A stretch of DNA of 64,000 bases from Pseudomonas sp. GM50 (GTDB lineage Bacteria > Pseudomonadota > Gammaproteobacteria > Pseudomonadales > Pseudomonadaceae), in assembly GCF_000282375.1 (NCBI RefSeq), contig NZ_AKJK01000102.1, positions 32,465-96,464 on the forward strand, given 5' to 3'. A program made the translations under genes and the position numbers. A model generated the notes under the pieces. That model was not told the DNA's origin. It did no database searches and was given only the letters and a program-made list of their open reading frames with translations. Positions 17,009 through 26,260 of this stretch are shown here, piece by piece; positions within the stretch are counted from its first letter, which is position 1; each line of letters opens with the position of its first letter.

Positions 17009-17815
17009 ATGGAAATGCCGACAAAAGAAAAAGCCATCGCCAGCAATCGCGATGCGTGGAATGACTCCGCCCAACACCACAAAGACGCCCCTGAGTGGCG
17101 GGCCTGTTTGAGTGCCGTGAGCCATGGCGATTTTTCCTGCCTGGATGACACCCTCAGCGGGTTGCTTCAACAGGTCGGCGTCGCCGGCAAGGAGGTGGTG
17201 CAACTGGGCTGCAACAACGGACGCGAAAGTCTTTCGCTGTTTGCGCTGGGAGCCCGCCGTGTGGTGGGAGTCGACCAGTCCGAGGCCTTTCTCGATCAGG
17301 CCCGGGAGCTGGCATCCCGTTCGCCCCATGAGCCCGAATTCATCGAGGCGGACATCCATCATCTGCCGACTGATCTTCACCAGCGCTTCGATGTGGCGCT
17401 GATCACCATCGGCGTCTTGAACTGGATGCCCGACATCGCCGAATTCTTGCGCCATGCCGCGCAAACCCTCAAGCCCGGCGGTGCTCTGGTGGTGTACGAA
17501 ACCCACCCGTTCCTGGAAATGTTCGACCCCGAGTCAGCCGATCCCTATCGCCCGGACAGCTCGTATTTTCGCAGCGAGCCTTTCGTCCAGAACCGGCCGA
17601 TCGTCTACGAAGGCAAAGTCGAACAGCAGGCCTCAGCGTCCTACTGGTTCGTCCACACCCTGGGCGCCATTCTCACCGGTGCCGTCGAGGCGGGGTTGCA
17701 GATCCGCCATTTCAAGGAGTACCCGCATTCCAACCGCGAAGAACTCTATGATCGGTATCAGCAGCAAAAGGCGCAGTTGCCGTTGTGTTACACGTTGGTG
17801 GCGGTGAAGCGCTGA
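17009..17815 (+). CDS. class I SAM-dependent methyltransferase
   Basis: A 268-residue methyltransferase with SAM-binding motif I VVQLGCNNGRESL (roughly residues 65-77), the acidic loop VVGVDQSEAF, and motif IV FDVALITIGVLNW. The post-motif LKPGGALVVYETHPFLEMF follows. The start chosen, ATG 17009, has TGGAG seven bases upstream and fits the family N-terminus; the frame is open back to 16940 without a better site. The substrate is unknown. It is flanked by REP sequences on both sides and appears monocistronic. Confidence 0.85.
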   Translation: MEMPTKEKAIASNRDAWNDSAQHHKDAPEWRACLSAVSHGDFSCLDDTLSGLLQQVGVAGKEVVQLGCNNGRESLSLFALGARRVVGVDQSEAFLDQARELASRSPHEPEFIEADIHHLPTDLHQRFDVALITIGVLNWMPDIAEFLRHAAQTLKPGGALVVYETHPFLEMFDPESADPYRPDSSYFRSEPFVQNRPIVYEGKVEQQASASYWFVHTLGAILTGAVEAGLQIRHFKEYPHSNREELYDRYQQQKAQLPLCYTLVAVKR

Positions 17816-17854
17816 GTGTCGGATCTGAGAAATGAGTTGCACTGACTGACGCTA

Positions 17855-17985
17855 TCGCGGGCAAGCCCGCTCCCACAGGGAGATGCGGTCAAATGTGGGA
17901 GCGGGCTTGCTCGCGAAGAGGGCGTGTCAGTCGATATTAATGTTGTCTGTTACACCGCTTTCGCGAGCAAGCCCGCTCCCACATT
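17855..17985. repeat. three REP palindromes
   Basis: Three copies of the same REP core lie at about 17855-17880 (inverted), 17893-17916 (direct) and 17960-17985 (inverted). Each is built on CGCGAGCAAGCCCGCTCCCAC or its complement. They fill the gap between two convergent genes and may end both transcripts. Confidence 0.8.
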
Positions 17986-18009
17986 GGTCTGAGTCGGACG
18001 CAAAACCCA

Positions 18010-18699
18010 TCACGCCTGCGCCGCAGTCACTGTCTGCTGTTCCGGTTTGCGCAACGCAGTCAGCCGCGAGCCGCTGTAGTGGGTTTCGCGGAAGAAGCGA
18101 AAGCGGCCGAACAGGTCGTAGATGTGGGTGATGCGCCCTTGCTCCTGGTAGTCCATGCGCAGGTGCATTTTCATGGCCTGGATGTTGCGGGTATCGCAGA
18201 CGTCCACGATCTTGTTGCAGCCTTTGGCCCGCATTGCATCCCAGAGTTTGAACTGGGCATCAACTGACAAGCTGGTGCCAAAGTATTGGGGGATCATTTC
18301 ACCGCCGAACTCGAAGAATTCACCGGGATTGACCCGGAACCAGCAGCCGTAATAGTGCCGGTCAAAGTAGTCCCTGGCGCTGCCCCAGATAAATCCGATG
18401 GCATCACCTTGCTCGTCCACGTACATGTGCCCGGTGTGGCCCTCGGCGGCGATTTCGGCCATGGCCTTGACGCGGTTACCGTAATACTTGGTGAAAGCCG
18501 TGGCGTTTTCCGGGGTGATGGTCACCAGACGCAAGCCCGTGTAGGGCCGCAGATTGTGCGGTGCCACCGGGGTAACCAGATCGCGCCCCAGCCATAGCAG
18601 CTCCCGATGGAAAAACACATAACGCTTCCAGAGCGTCTGGAGCGTGTGGAACAGGCCTTTTTGTTTGATGCGTTCGTGAAGCTTGTCGATGGCGCTCAT
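18010..18699 (-). CDS. GNAT-type N-acetyltransferase
   Basis: A 229-residue protein with a GNAT-like domain from about residue 60 to 190: the TPENATAFTKYYGNR helix, then the strands GHMYVDEQGDAIGFIW, and CNKIVDVCDTRNIQAMKMH at the acetyl-CoA side. It is the last gene of the long minus-strand exopolysaccharide operon, 56 bases after the ChbG-like gene, so O- or N-acetylation of a sugar or repeat unit is a reasonable guess. The acceptor is not known. The ATG at 18699 is preceded by an AGGACT-type ribosome site. Confidence 0.7.
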   Translation of the reverse strand: MSAIDKLHERIKQKGLFHTLQTLWKRYVFFHRELLWLGRDLVTPVAPHNLRPYTGLRLVTITPENATAFTKYYGNRVKAMAEIAAEGHTGHMYVDEQGDAIGFIWGSARDYFDRHYYGCWFRVNPGEFFEFGGEMIPQYFGTSLSVDAQFKLWDAMRAKGCNKIVDVCDTRNIQAMKMHLRMDYQEQGRITHIYDLFGRFRFFRETHYSGSRLTALRKPEQQTVTAAQA

Positions 18700-18755
18700 G
18701 AAGTCCTCCGAGGCTGAAGCCAGGGTTGGGTGGGTAAGGTTTTAAATGGCGATAA

Positions 18756-19568
18756 TCAAGGTTGCACGGTGTGTAGATCAGTCGAGTACTGCGGTCCCTC
18801 TTTGAACGCCTTTGGCACAACGGCATAGGACACTCTTGGAATGCCCGGAAGACGCAGCTCCAGCATGTGAGCCAGAGACTCTCCGGGGTTTAAATAGATA
18901 TCGCCAAAATCGGCGCCGATATGGGTCGGGTGGACGACGATTTCCAACAGGCCGTCGATCGGCATCGCCACGTTGCGCAGGTCTACCGGGGTGCACACGT
19001 ACTGGGCAGTCGCTCCGGCCAGGCGGTTCAATCGGTGATTGAGCAATGTCTTGAACACCCGCTTGGGCACACTCAGGTTATTTCCCAGGTGGCGGGCCAG
19101 TCGCACGGGCACCCCTTGGTAGGCGGCAAAGCGCGCGACGATTTCGCCGATGGGCCAGATGTTGTGCACGTGCTGATGGGAATCGATGTGGCTTGGGAGA
19201 AGGCCGTTATCCAGGCAGCGTTGCCATTGAGCCTGGAGTTCCTCCAGCACCGCTTCGCGATCCAGGCGGTTGAGCCAGAGACTGTGGCGGGGCAGGTCGA
19301 GGTCGAACATGCCCTGGCTGTCACAGAACGTCGAACGCGCGAGAATCGACGGGCTCAACGGCCGGCCATAGGTGAGGTTGAAGTGCAACCCGATTCGCCC
19401 CTGGAGCAACGGCTGCTGGGCCAGGACGCAGGCCTCCTCGAAGGCCGGCATGTTGGCCATGGCGGTTGCAGAGCTGATGACTCCGGCCTGGAAGGCACCG
19501 AGGATCACCGCGTTTTCGCTCAGGCTGAGGCCGAAATCGTCAGCGTTGACTATGACTTGGCGAGGCAT
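18756..19568 (-). CDS. ChbG/YdjC-family carbohydrate deacetylase
   Basis: A 270-residue protein with the family's metal-binding start VNADDFGLS (Asp near residues 10-11), HFNLTYGRPLSP, and the histidine cluster PSHIDSHQHVHN. ChbG-type enzymes remove acetyl groups from N-acetylated oligosaccharides. The ATG at 19568 gives the exact family start MPRQVIVNADDFG and has AGGAGGGTG just upstream. The open frame continues to 19661, but that part overlaps the preceding gene. Its start overlaps the end of the 19540-20760 gene by 29 bases, so the pair is coupled. A role in trimming the operon's polysaccharide is inferred. Confidence 0.85.
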   Translation of the reverse strand: MPRQVIVNADDFGLSLSENAVILGAFQAGVISSATAMANMPAFEEACVLAQQPLLQGRIGLHFNLTYGRPLSPSILARSTFCDSQGMFDLDLPRHSLWLNRLDREAVLEELQAQWQRCLDNGLLPSHIDSHQHVHNIWPIGEIVARFAAYQGVPVRLARHLGNNLSVPKRVFKTLLNHRLNRLAGATAQYVCTPVDLRNVAMPIDGLLEIVVHPTHIGADFGDIYLNPGESLAHMLELRLPGIPRVSYAVVPKAFKEGPQYSTDLHTVQP

Positions 19569-20760
19569 GTTCACCCTCCTTGGTTTTTTCAATGAGCGCA
19601 GGGCCTTTGTCGGCGGGCGCGGGAGTAGGAGTGGTAACAGGAACAACCAGCGCCGCTGCACGCCAGTCGCGCCATTTTTTCAGCCAGGGTTTTAGCCGGT
19701 GCCAGAGCCGCATGGCCAACCCCAGAGCGAGGCCGCTGGGGCGCCAGGAGTAGAAGCTCCAGCGCCAGTGCTCCAGTTGCCCGGTCATGCGTTCCTGGAG
19801 TTGATGGCTGGAGTTCATCAGGCTGACCCGCGAAGCGTCGATCCAGTGCCAGTTGTCGTCCAGGCCCCAGCGAATCCACTCTTCGAGCAGCACACGACCG
19901 CTGCCCAGATCGGCGTATTTGGGCAGGAACGCCAGGTTGTAGTCGTACAGCCGGCCCTCTTCCAGCAAGCCGAGCCGGTAGCTGATGCAGCGCCCGTCCA
20001 CTTCCAGCAGCACCACCCGCAGCAGTCCCTGTTCGGCGAGGGCGGTGAAGGCCAGGTTGATCCATTGTCGGCTACTGTTGCTGGTGAAAATCCCGACGCC
20101 TTCGACACCTTTCCAGCTCTGCGCTTCGACTGCGCTGAGGGCCTGCAATAAAGGCCCGATGGTGGCCGCGTCAGGGGTTACGCGTCGGACCTGGGCACCA
20201 TAGGCCAACATGCGTTTACGCGCCCGGCGCAGTTTGTAGCGCGGGTCGCCGGAGACTTCCTGGCGGTCGATGTCGCTGATCAAATGCACCGGCACCCGGC
20301 AACTGAGGCGACGCTCGCCGGTCGAGCTGTGGGTCATCCAGGCCGTCAGCGCGCTTTCTTCGCCGATGGGTTCGGACAATTCATTGAGTTGCAGCATCGC
20401 ATGGGGTACGCGACGGCGGATGATCACCAGCGCCTTGCGCATGCTGTCGGCATCGAGGCAGGTGAGCAGGGCCAGGCGATCGGTGAGGGGATAACCGAGG
20501 TGACGCAGGACCCGAAATGGCAGCTTTCCAAAACGCTCCACGGACGCCACCAGCGGCAGGCACAAGGCTAATTCATCGCCTTGCCAGCCGAGCAGAACGT
20601 GCAAGTGTGCCTTGGCCGTCAGTGCCTGTTCCGCTGCGCGCAGCCAGGCGAGGGTGTTGAACGGCGTATGGTCCGTCACGCGCCCGCACAACCCCTCATA
20701 AGCGGCTGTCGGAAAGTCCGGGGCGCACAACGACGTGCGCCATTCGAATCGTGCCACCAT
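19540..20760 (-). CDS. FemAB/CelD-like GNAT-fold acetyltransferase
   Basis: About 406 residues from ATG 20760. The middle resembles the BioF2/CelD-type acetyltransferase domain found in polysaccharide loci: YKLRRARKRML, then QALSAVEAQSWKG, then FTALAEQGLLRVVLLEVDG with RLYDYNLAFLPKYADLGSG. The C-terminus is low-complexity with many Pro, Ala and Lys. The frame is open to a TTG at 20817, but that codon's possible ribosome site is too close. These proteins occur in exopolysaccharide operons and probably acylate sugars or a lipid carrier; the substrate is unknown. It sits between the glycoside hydrolase and the ChbG-like deacetylase. Confidence 0.7.
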   Translation of the reverse strand: MVARFEWRTSLCAPDFPTAAYEGLCGRVTDHTPFNTLAWLRAAEQALTAKAHLHVLLGWQGDELALCLPLVASVERFGKLPFRVLRHLGYPLTDRLALLTCLDADSMRKALVIIRRRVPHAMLQLNELSEPIGEESALTAWMTHSSTGERRLSCRVPVHLISDIDRQEVSGDPRYKLRRARKRMLAYGAQVRRVTPDAATIGPLLQALSAVEAQSWKGVEGVGIFTSNSSRQWINLAFTALAEQGLLRVVLLEVDGRCISYRLGLLEEGRLYDYNLAFLPKYADLGSGRVLLEEWIRWGLDDNWHWIDASRVSLMNSSHQLQERMTGQLEHWRWSFYSWRPSGLALGLAMRLWHRLKPWLKKWRDWRAAALVVPVTTPTPAPADKGPALIEKTKEGEHASPSHSQR

Positions 20761-20892
20761 ACGTTCAGCCCACCGCCTCAGGAACAGGTGAACGGGACGG
20801 TTTGTGTAGCTGGCCAAGTCTCCTCATGGCATTCATGTCAGTGCCTCCTGACAGGGACCGGTCGCGGTCGCGGTGATGCAAATTGATGGTAT

Positions 20893-22812
20893 TCATGAGG
20901 CGCTCCAGCTCAAGGCGAACAGGGTTTCGCCCGGCAGGTCGAAGCTGACGCGACCGTCGTGACAGTTGAATTGAGCGCTACGGCTGCGGCTGTCGGCACC
21001 GAAATACACCAGCGTTCCCTTGGCCAGCGGGCACGTCGCCCCGCCCAGGTCGACACGCTGCAAGCGCACTCCCTTGTTGACCCCCAGTAAACTTCGCTGG
21101 CGTTCGGTGGCCATGGCCAGCACGTCGACTTCGAAGGCGTCGTTGTCCAGGCGCATGACGTTTTTCAGCCAATGCTGCTGGATGAATTGCTGGGCCAGGC
21201 CCACCGGTTTGAGTTCGAAACGATCACCGCCCAGCACCCGCACCATGCCTTTGGGGTAAGTCGGTTCGTCGGCGGCCTGGAACCAGTTGAGCATCTCCAG
21301 CAACCCGTCCTGGGCCGAGTTGATGACCACCGAGGTCCACCACAGCGAAGCGAAATGGGTTTCCTGATCGTAGGGGCTCAGGCTTGAGCCGCTGGACAGG
21401 TTGGTCTGGTCCAGCAGCAAGGCCTTGCGTGGCCGGCCCTTGGCATCGAGGCCCACCAGATCGGCGGCACGGCGCACGCTGTCGCGATAGACCCGAGTCG
21501 CCAGCAGGTCGCGAATCATCCATTCGTGCCAGGCGAGGGCGTCGATCTGCTCGCCGGATTCGGCCAGCAGGCGCCGCGCCCAATCGATACCGCGCTTGTC
21601 GACGGCGTTGTCGGCGAACGGGCCATTGACGAAGCGCGAAGTGGCGGGCATGGCGATGCGCACACCGGCCTTGGCGTTGGCCGGATCGCTGCGCACTTGC
21701 CGGGCCATGCTGTTGAAGATCGCCTGGTAGTCGGCGTAGCTCGGGTAATTGAGGTTCGGCTCGTCGGCGAACGCGATGTAGTGCGTACCGGTGCCGCCGA
21801 GGGCGCGAGTGGCGGCGAGCCAGGCGTCGAGGCCGGCGTTGCTTTGAGTGTCGGCGCGCAGATCGGCCTGACGCTGGCTGCCGGCCAACAGCGTGAGGTC
21901 CTGCGTGATGCCGAAGCGGTTCTGATAGAGCTGGCGGAACGCATCTTCGTGGTGCGGATTTTGCGCGGTGACGTCAACGAAGCTGTAGTAGGTGCCTGCC
22001 TGGGGCTTGAGGGCGTCGAGCGCTGCGAAACTGGATTGAGGGGGCAGCACGTAGGGCAAGTAAATGCCCAGGTTCGGGGTGGGGCCGAGCATCTCTTTGT
22101 GCAGGGTCAAGCGGGTCTGACCATCGTCCTCGCGCAGCGGTTTGAGTTGCTGTGGGTTCTGCGCAAACAGATTCGCCGTGCCATCGAGCCAGAACGCGAC
22201 CTTGCCGCTGCCTTGCAGACGCAGGCGCCAGACCTGTTCGTCTGAAGTGACGGGTAATGCCACCTGATCGAACTGCCAATAGGCGCGATAGGGTTTCAGT
22301 GCCAGGGACAGCTGTTTGTTGTCGCCCACGCGCTGGGCCTGCAGGGCGTTGATCCCACCGTGAAACTTGCCGGCCAGTACGGCGTGTTCCCCCGGTGCGA
22401 CCTTGAAATACAGCTCATCGCCGCCACGGGTTTCGGCGCTGAAATGCACCTTGGCCGGGGCGAACAACGCCACGGTGTGTTCGTCGTGTTCGATCGTGTA
22501 GCGGCGGAAACTGTAGCCCGGAATTTCCAGTCGATAACTGGCGGCACTCGGTGCCAGCGGCCAGCTCTGTTTGCCTCGGGTTTCACTGGCGGCGATCAGG
22601 CGCTCGCCCTTCAGGTTGCCGTTGCCATCGAGCAGGTACAGGTGTTCTTCGTTGGCATCCGCCTGCCAGGCAGGGACCCAGCGAATAGTCAGCGTGTCGG
22701 GGCGATCCGTTTGCAGGTACAGGCTGCCGTCGCGAATATCGGCCCAGCGCATGGGCGCCGCCTGGGCGCTCAAACCGAGGCCCAGGCTCAACAGCAGCAT
22801 AAGGCGTTTCAT
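20893..22812 (-). CDS. secreted glycoside hydrolase (clan GH-A-like) of the EPS operon
   Basis: A 639-residue exported protein: signal peptide MKRLMLLLSLGLGLSAQAA, an N-terminal beta-rich region to about residue 240, then a TIM-barrel-like part. HYIAFADEPN (Glu near residue 348) and DALAWHEWM (Glu near 428) are placed like the acid/base and nucleophile of clan GH-A enzymes such as the GH39 family. A beta-rich C-terminal domain ends the protein. Its ATG at 22812 overlaps the flippase stop. Hydrolases of this kind in exopolysaccharide operons release or shorten polymer in the periplasm (PslG is the known Pseudomonas case). The exact family is not certain. Confidence 0.75.
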   Translation of the reverse strand: MKRLMLLLSLGLGLSAQAAPMRWADIRDGSLYLQTDRPDTLTIRWVPAWQADANEEHLYLLDGNGNLKGERLIAASETRGKQSWPLAPSAASYRLEIPGYSFRRYTIEHDEHTVALFAPAKVHFSAETRGGDELYFKVAPGEHAVLAGKFHGGINALQAQRVGDNKQLSLALKPYRAYWQFDQVALPVTSDEQVWRLRLQGSGKVAFWLDGTANLFAQNPQQLKPLREDDGQTRLTLHKEMLGPTPNLGIYLPYVLPPQSSFAALDALKPQAGTYYSFVDVTAQNPHHEDAFRQLYQNRFGITQDLTLLAGSQRQADLRADTQSNAGLDAWLAATRALGGTGTHYIAFADEPNLNYPSYADYQAIFNSMARQVRSDPANAKAGVRIAMPATSRFVNGPFADNAVDKRGIDWARRLLAESGEQIDALAWHEWMIRDLLATRVYRDSVRRAADLVGLDAKGRPRKALLLDQTNLSSGSSLSPYDQETHFASLWWTSVVINSAQDGLLEMLNWFQAADEPTYPKGMVRVLGGDRFELKPVGLAQQFIQQHWLKNVMRLDNDAFEVDVLAMATERQRSLLGVNKGVRLQRVDLGGATCPLAKGTLVYFGADSRSRSAQFNCHDGRVSFDLPGETLFALSWSAS

Positions 22813-24113
22813 GCCGATTTCCGTTGCAGCATCTGTAGCATCGGAGCCACATCGCTGGGCAGGATGATCAGGGTTTGCCAGGCCGGTACGCCACTCAACC
22901 GGCAATACATCACCAGCAGCGCGAGGGTTACCGCCAGGTAGGCGATGGACGATGCCGTCGCAGCGCCGACGATGCCGTAAATCGGGATCAGCAACAGGTT
23001 CAGGGCCAGGTTCAGCAACGCGCCGAGGCCCATCAACAGCGAAATCGTGCCGGGGCGGTTTTTGCCCAGCAAATCCAGGCGCAGGATGCTCGCATAACAA
23101 AGACCGAGCAGCCCCGGCAGCAGCGCCAGCAACGCCGGGTAGGCAGGCTGATAGGCAACGCCGAACAGCGTGACGATCAGCCATTCACCGATCACCGCCA
23201 TGGTCAGGCAGGCACCGAGCATCACCGTGGCTGTCAGGCGCAGCGCCAACGGCGTCAGGCGATCCATGCCTTCGTCCTGTTGCAGCAGGCGTTTCATCAG
23301 CGGCGTGGTCACCGCTTCCGGGACGATCAGCAGCAACTCGGCGGCGGCGCTGGCCATGGCGTAATGGCCCAACGCCGTGCTGCCGAGCAGGGCGCCGATG
23401 AACAGGAAATCAGAGCGCAGAATCACTTGCTGGAACAACAGGTCCGGATGGCTGCGAGCGCTGTAGCGCAGCAGTTCATTCTGGCTGGCGCGGTCCCATT
23501 GCAACGCCAGGGGCTGAGCGCGCTTGAGCCAGAACCACCCGGCCAGAACCACCAGGCTGAGGCCGGCCAGCCAACTGATCAGCGCCGCTTCCAGGGCTGC
23601 GTCTTTCCACATCCAGAACAAGGCCAGAAACAGCAGCAATGGTGCCAGGGATTCCACCAGCCGCAAGGCGTTGAACGCCACCACGCCGCCCGACGCATTG
23701 TGCAAAGTCAGCAGACCGCTCTTGAGCACGGTCAGCGGCACCGCCAGCAGTAACAGCCAGGCAAGCAATCCCAGTTGCGTGGTGATGTCCAGTTCATTGC
23801 CGAACTCTCGCACCAGTGCCACCACCAGCAACGTCAGCAAACCCGCCAGCAGGCAACCAAACACCAGCACCTGGCTCAGCAACAATCCCATGGGCCGTTG
23901 CTTGGCGGCCTGATACCCCACCGCCGAATTCAGCCCGCCGCTGGTGGCGGCGCTGATCAAATCGGGCAGGGTACTGAGCAACGCAAACAGACCTCGCTCG
24001 CTGGGCCCCAGAATCCGCGCCAGCAATACGTTGCGCAGCAGCCGCAGGGCGATCATCGCCAGTTTGGTGCCCATGCTCAGGGCCAGGTGTTTGAGATAGT
24101 GGCTGCGACTCAT
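22809..24113 (-). CDS. MOP-type polysaccharide flippase (Wzx-like)
   Basis: A 434-residue membrane protein with twelve or so predicted helices. The family start RLLRNVLLARILGPSERGLFALL is a conserved N-terminal pattern of oligosaccharide flippases. It would move the lipid-linked repeat unit across the inner membrane for polymerisation by the Wzy-like protein encoded upstream. It overlaps the deacetylase gene before it and the hydrolase gene after it by four bases each. Confidence 0.88.
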   Translation of the reverse strand: MSRSHYLKHLALSMGTKLAMIALRLLRNVLLARILGPSERGLFALLSTLPDLISAATSGGLNSAVGYQAAKQRPMGLLLSQVLVFGCLLAGLLTLLVVALVREFGNELDITTQLGLLAWLLLLAVPLTVLKSGLLTLHNASGGVVAFNALRLVESLAPLLLFLALFWMWKDAALEAALISWLAGLSLVVLAGWFWLKRAQPLALQWDRASQNELLRYSARSHPDLLFQQVILRSDFLFIGALLGSTALGHYAMASAAAELLLIVPEAVTTPLMKRLLQQDEGMDRLTPLALRLTATVMLGACLTMAVIGEWLIVTLFGVAYQPAYPALLALLPGLLGLCYASILRLDLLGKNRPGTISLLMGLGALLNLALNLLLIPIYGIVGAATASSIAYLAVTLALLVMYCRLSGVPAWQTLIILPSDVAPMLQMLQRKSA

Positions 24114-25111
24114 GGCCGGGCTCCGCGATAGATGCGCCAGGACAGCAACTCCGGATTGCGCGCCGTGCGCTGGCTGATGCCGATTCGCGGCAAGGCCAAT
24201 GGATCGCTGATGCCACGATAAATCCCGGCGGCGGTGCCCAAGGCAAACGGGAAATCATGATCCGCCACGTGTTCGCGCACCCGCGCATCATGGTTGCCAT
24301 TGGGGTAGCAGTAGACCGGCAGTGGCCGGTTGCAACCGTTGAGCAGGGCATTGCGGCTACGGCTCAGTTCCTCATCCAGACGTTGATCGTCAAGGCCGGT
24401 GAGGATCGCGTGGCTGGCGCCATGGGGGCCGAAGCGGATCAACCCGCTGGCTTCCAGCGCGCGTACTTGATGCCAGTCCAGAGCCTGGGGTAACGATTCC
24501 TCCGGGCATTGATCGGTAAGCCGGTTCAGTTCGCCCGCAGGCAAGGTTTTCAGACTTTGTAGAAAATGCAAAAGCGCCAGGCTACGGCGCTGCACATCCA
24601 GATCATCGAGCAGCACCGGTAACGGTCGCCCAAGCTGTTGCAGGCACTCAATCAAATGCGTCCGGGCTTTTTCACCGTGGCTGTGCCAGAGGGTTTCCCC
24701 CAGGCTTTCCCACCAGAAACGTTGCCGGCTGCCAATGAAATCGGTGGAGAGAAAAATGCTTGCCGGCACCTGATGTCTTTTCAGCAACGGGAAGGCATTC
24801 AGCGCGTTGTCGCGCCAGCCGTCGTCGAAGGTCAGCGTGATTTTTGGTCGTCCGGTTCTGATGGCGCCCGGTTGCAAGATCTCCATCAGAGGCACGCAGT
24901 CGAAGTTCTTTTTCAACCAGGCGAGCAGATGTTCGAATGCCTTCGGCCCGACGCACAGTTCATTGCGATGGGGCAGGTCGGCGGCGCGGTCATTGGCCAG
25001 CACCCGGTGCAACATCAGGATCACCCCGGCACCGTGCAATTGGTGACGGCCTACCGGCGAGTTGAGATAGAGCCAGCCACTGGTGCGTTTTAATAATTGT
25101 TTGATCGCCAT
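24110..25111 (-). CDS. polysaccharide deacetylase family protein
   Basis: A 333-residue protein with a NodB-like domain. The metal and catalytic motif TFDDGWRDN lies at residues 94-102, and HGASHAILTGLDD further on fits the paired-His motif. An early ILMLHRVL segment is typical of deacetylases in exopolysaccharide operons. There is no signal peptide, so it may act in the cytoplasm on lipid-linked sugars. The gene is 12 bases downstream of a glycosyltransferase and overlaps the flippase start. Confidence 0.85.
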   Translation of the reverse strand: MAIKQLLKRTSGWLYLNSPVGRHQLHGAGVILMLHRVLANDRAADLPHRNELCVGPKAFEHLLAWLKKNFDCVPLMEILQPGAIRTGRPKITLTFDDGWRDNALNAFPLLKRHQVPASIFLSTDFIGSRQRFWWESLGETLWHSHGEKARTHLIECLQQLGRPLPVLLDDLDVQRRSLALLHFLQSLKTLPAGELNRLTDQCPEESLPQALDWHQVRALEASGLIRFGPHGASHAILTGLDDQRLDEELSRSRNALLNGCNRPLPVYCYPNGNHDARVREHVADHDFPFALGTAAGIYRGISDPLALPRIGISQRTARNPELLSWRIYRGARP

Positions 25112-25123
25112 GGCGCGGTCCTT

Positions 25124-26260
25124 TCAACGATTTTGCTCGGGGTTCCATTGCGCGTACCGCTGGCCGCGCAAGAACTGCCAAAGACCGATACTCATCCCGG
25201 CAAGGGTCACCAGAACAAACGCGGCGAGGCGAAAAGGTTTGGGCAAACGGTGTTGCACATCCAGCAGGCCGACGATGGCCATCGCGTAACCGAGCAGTTG
25301 CGCGATCAGGCTCAGGCGATAGAAGCCATGTACATTCCACAGCCAGAGATTGCTCAGCAGCAATGGCAGCAACAGGATCGGTGCCAGGCGTCGAATCAGC
25401 TTGTGGCTGATCAGTGCAATCGCATACAGGCCATACCTCCAAGGGTTCAGCAGCTCCCGGCGCTGGGCCAGGCTTTGCAGGCCGCCGACGGTGACGCGCT
25501 GGCGACGACGCCATTGCTTGGCGATTTCGTCGACGCCCTGGTCGCTCACGTGTGCTTCGGGCACATAGACGATGCGCTTGAATGCCACCGGCGCGCAGGT
25601 GCTGATAAAAAAGTCGTCGTTGACCTCCGTCGGTACGTGCTGGAACAACTCGCGGCGCAGGGCAAGCAGGGCACCGTCGGCGGAGACCATGCAGCCGGTG
25701 CGGTTTTCCACCTTGCGCAACCAGCCTTCGTAATGCCGATAAAGGCTGTCGCCCAGGCTCAGGCCGTTGCCCGGCATCGGGATCCGCATGTGCCCGGCGC
25801 AAGCCCCGACCTCAGGGTCGGCCAGGGGCGCGAGCAACTGGCCGAGGGTGTCGGTCGCCCATTGGTTATCGGCATCGGTGAACACCAGAATCTCGCCCGT
25901 GCTCAGGGCGACGCCGGCATTCAAGGTAGCCGCTTTGCCCTGGCGGGGCAGGTCGAGCACGCTGATGCGCGGGTCGATGACCTTGTGCGCGCAGGCCACG
26001 GTGTCGTCGGTGGAGCCGTCGCTGGCCAGAATGATGTGTAGCGAACGTGCCTGATAATCCTGGATGAGCAGGGTGCGCAACTTCTCTTCGATATGTGGGG
26101 CCTCGTTGTGCGCGGCGATGATAATGCTGACATTCATCGGGGGGGCTGGCGCATGACGCCGCGCACGGAACAACGGCGCGATCAGCGTCAGCAGCAGCGG
26201 GTAGCCGAGCCAGGCATACACCGGCAATAACAGGCACAACCAGAAAATGAATTCAGCCAC
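25124..26260 (-). CDS. family 2 glycosyltransferase, membrane-bound
   Basis: A 378-residue GT2 enzyme. The start is taken as GTG 26260, which has a full AGGAGG seven bases upstream; the frame extends six codons further to an ATG at 26278 with no such site. An N-terminal helix (FIFWLCLLLPVYAWLGYPLL) precedes the catalytic domain with SIIIAAHNEAPHIEEKL, the metal-binding FTDADNQW, and the KQWRRRQR acceptor motif. Two or more helices end the protein. This is the architecture of processive or hyaluronan-synthase-like GT2 proteins. The sugar is unknown. Confidence 0.88.
   Translation of the reverse strand: MAEFIFWLCLLLPVYAWLGYPLLLTLIAPLFRARRHAPAPPMNVSIIIAAHNEAPHIEEKLRTLLIQDYQARSLHIILASDGSTDDTVACAHKVIDPRISVLDLPRQGKAATLNAGVALSTGEILVFTDADNQWATDTLGQLLAPLADPEVGACAGHMRIPMPGNGLSLGDSLYRHYEGWLRKVENRTGCMVSADGALLALRRELFQHVPTEVNDDFFISTCAPVAFKRIVYVPEAHVSDQGVDEIAKQWRRRQRVTVGGLQSLAQRRELLNPWRYGLYAIALISHKLIRRLAPILLLPLLLSNLWLWNVHGFYRLSLIAQLLGYAMAIVGLLDVQHRLPKPFRLAAFVLVTLAGMSIGLWQFLRGQRYAQWNPEQNR

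Noticed and set aside
17855..17985. Integrative-element attachment site near the three REP units
   Set aside because: The sequences are ordinary REP palindromes and no integrase or tRNA gene is near.
22812..23184. N-terminal extension of the hydrolase gene to 23184
   Set aside because: The added 124 residues overlap the flippase gene and are a shadow; the signal peptide begins at 22812.
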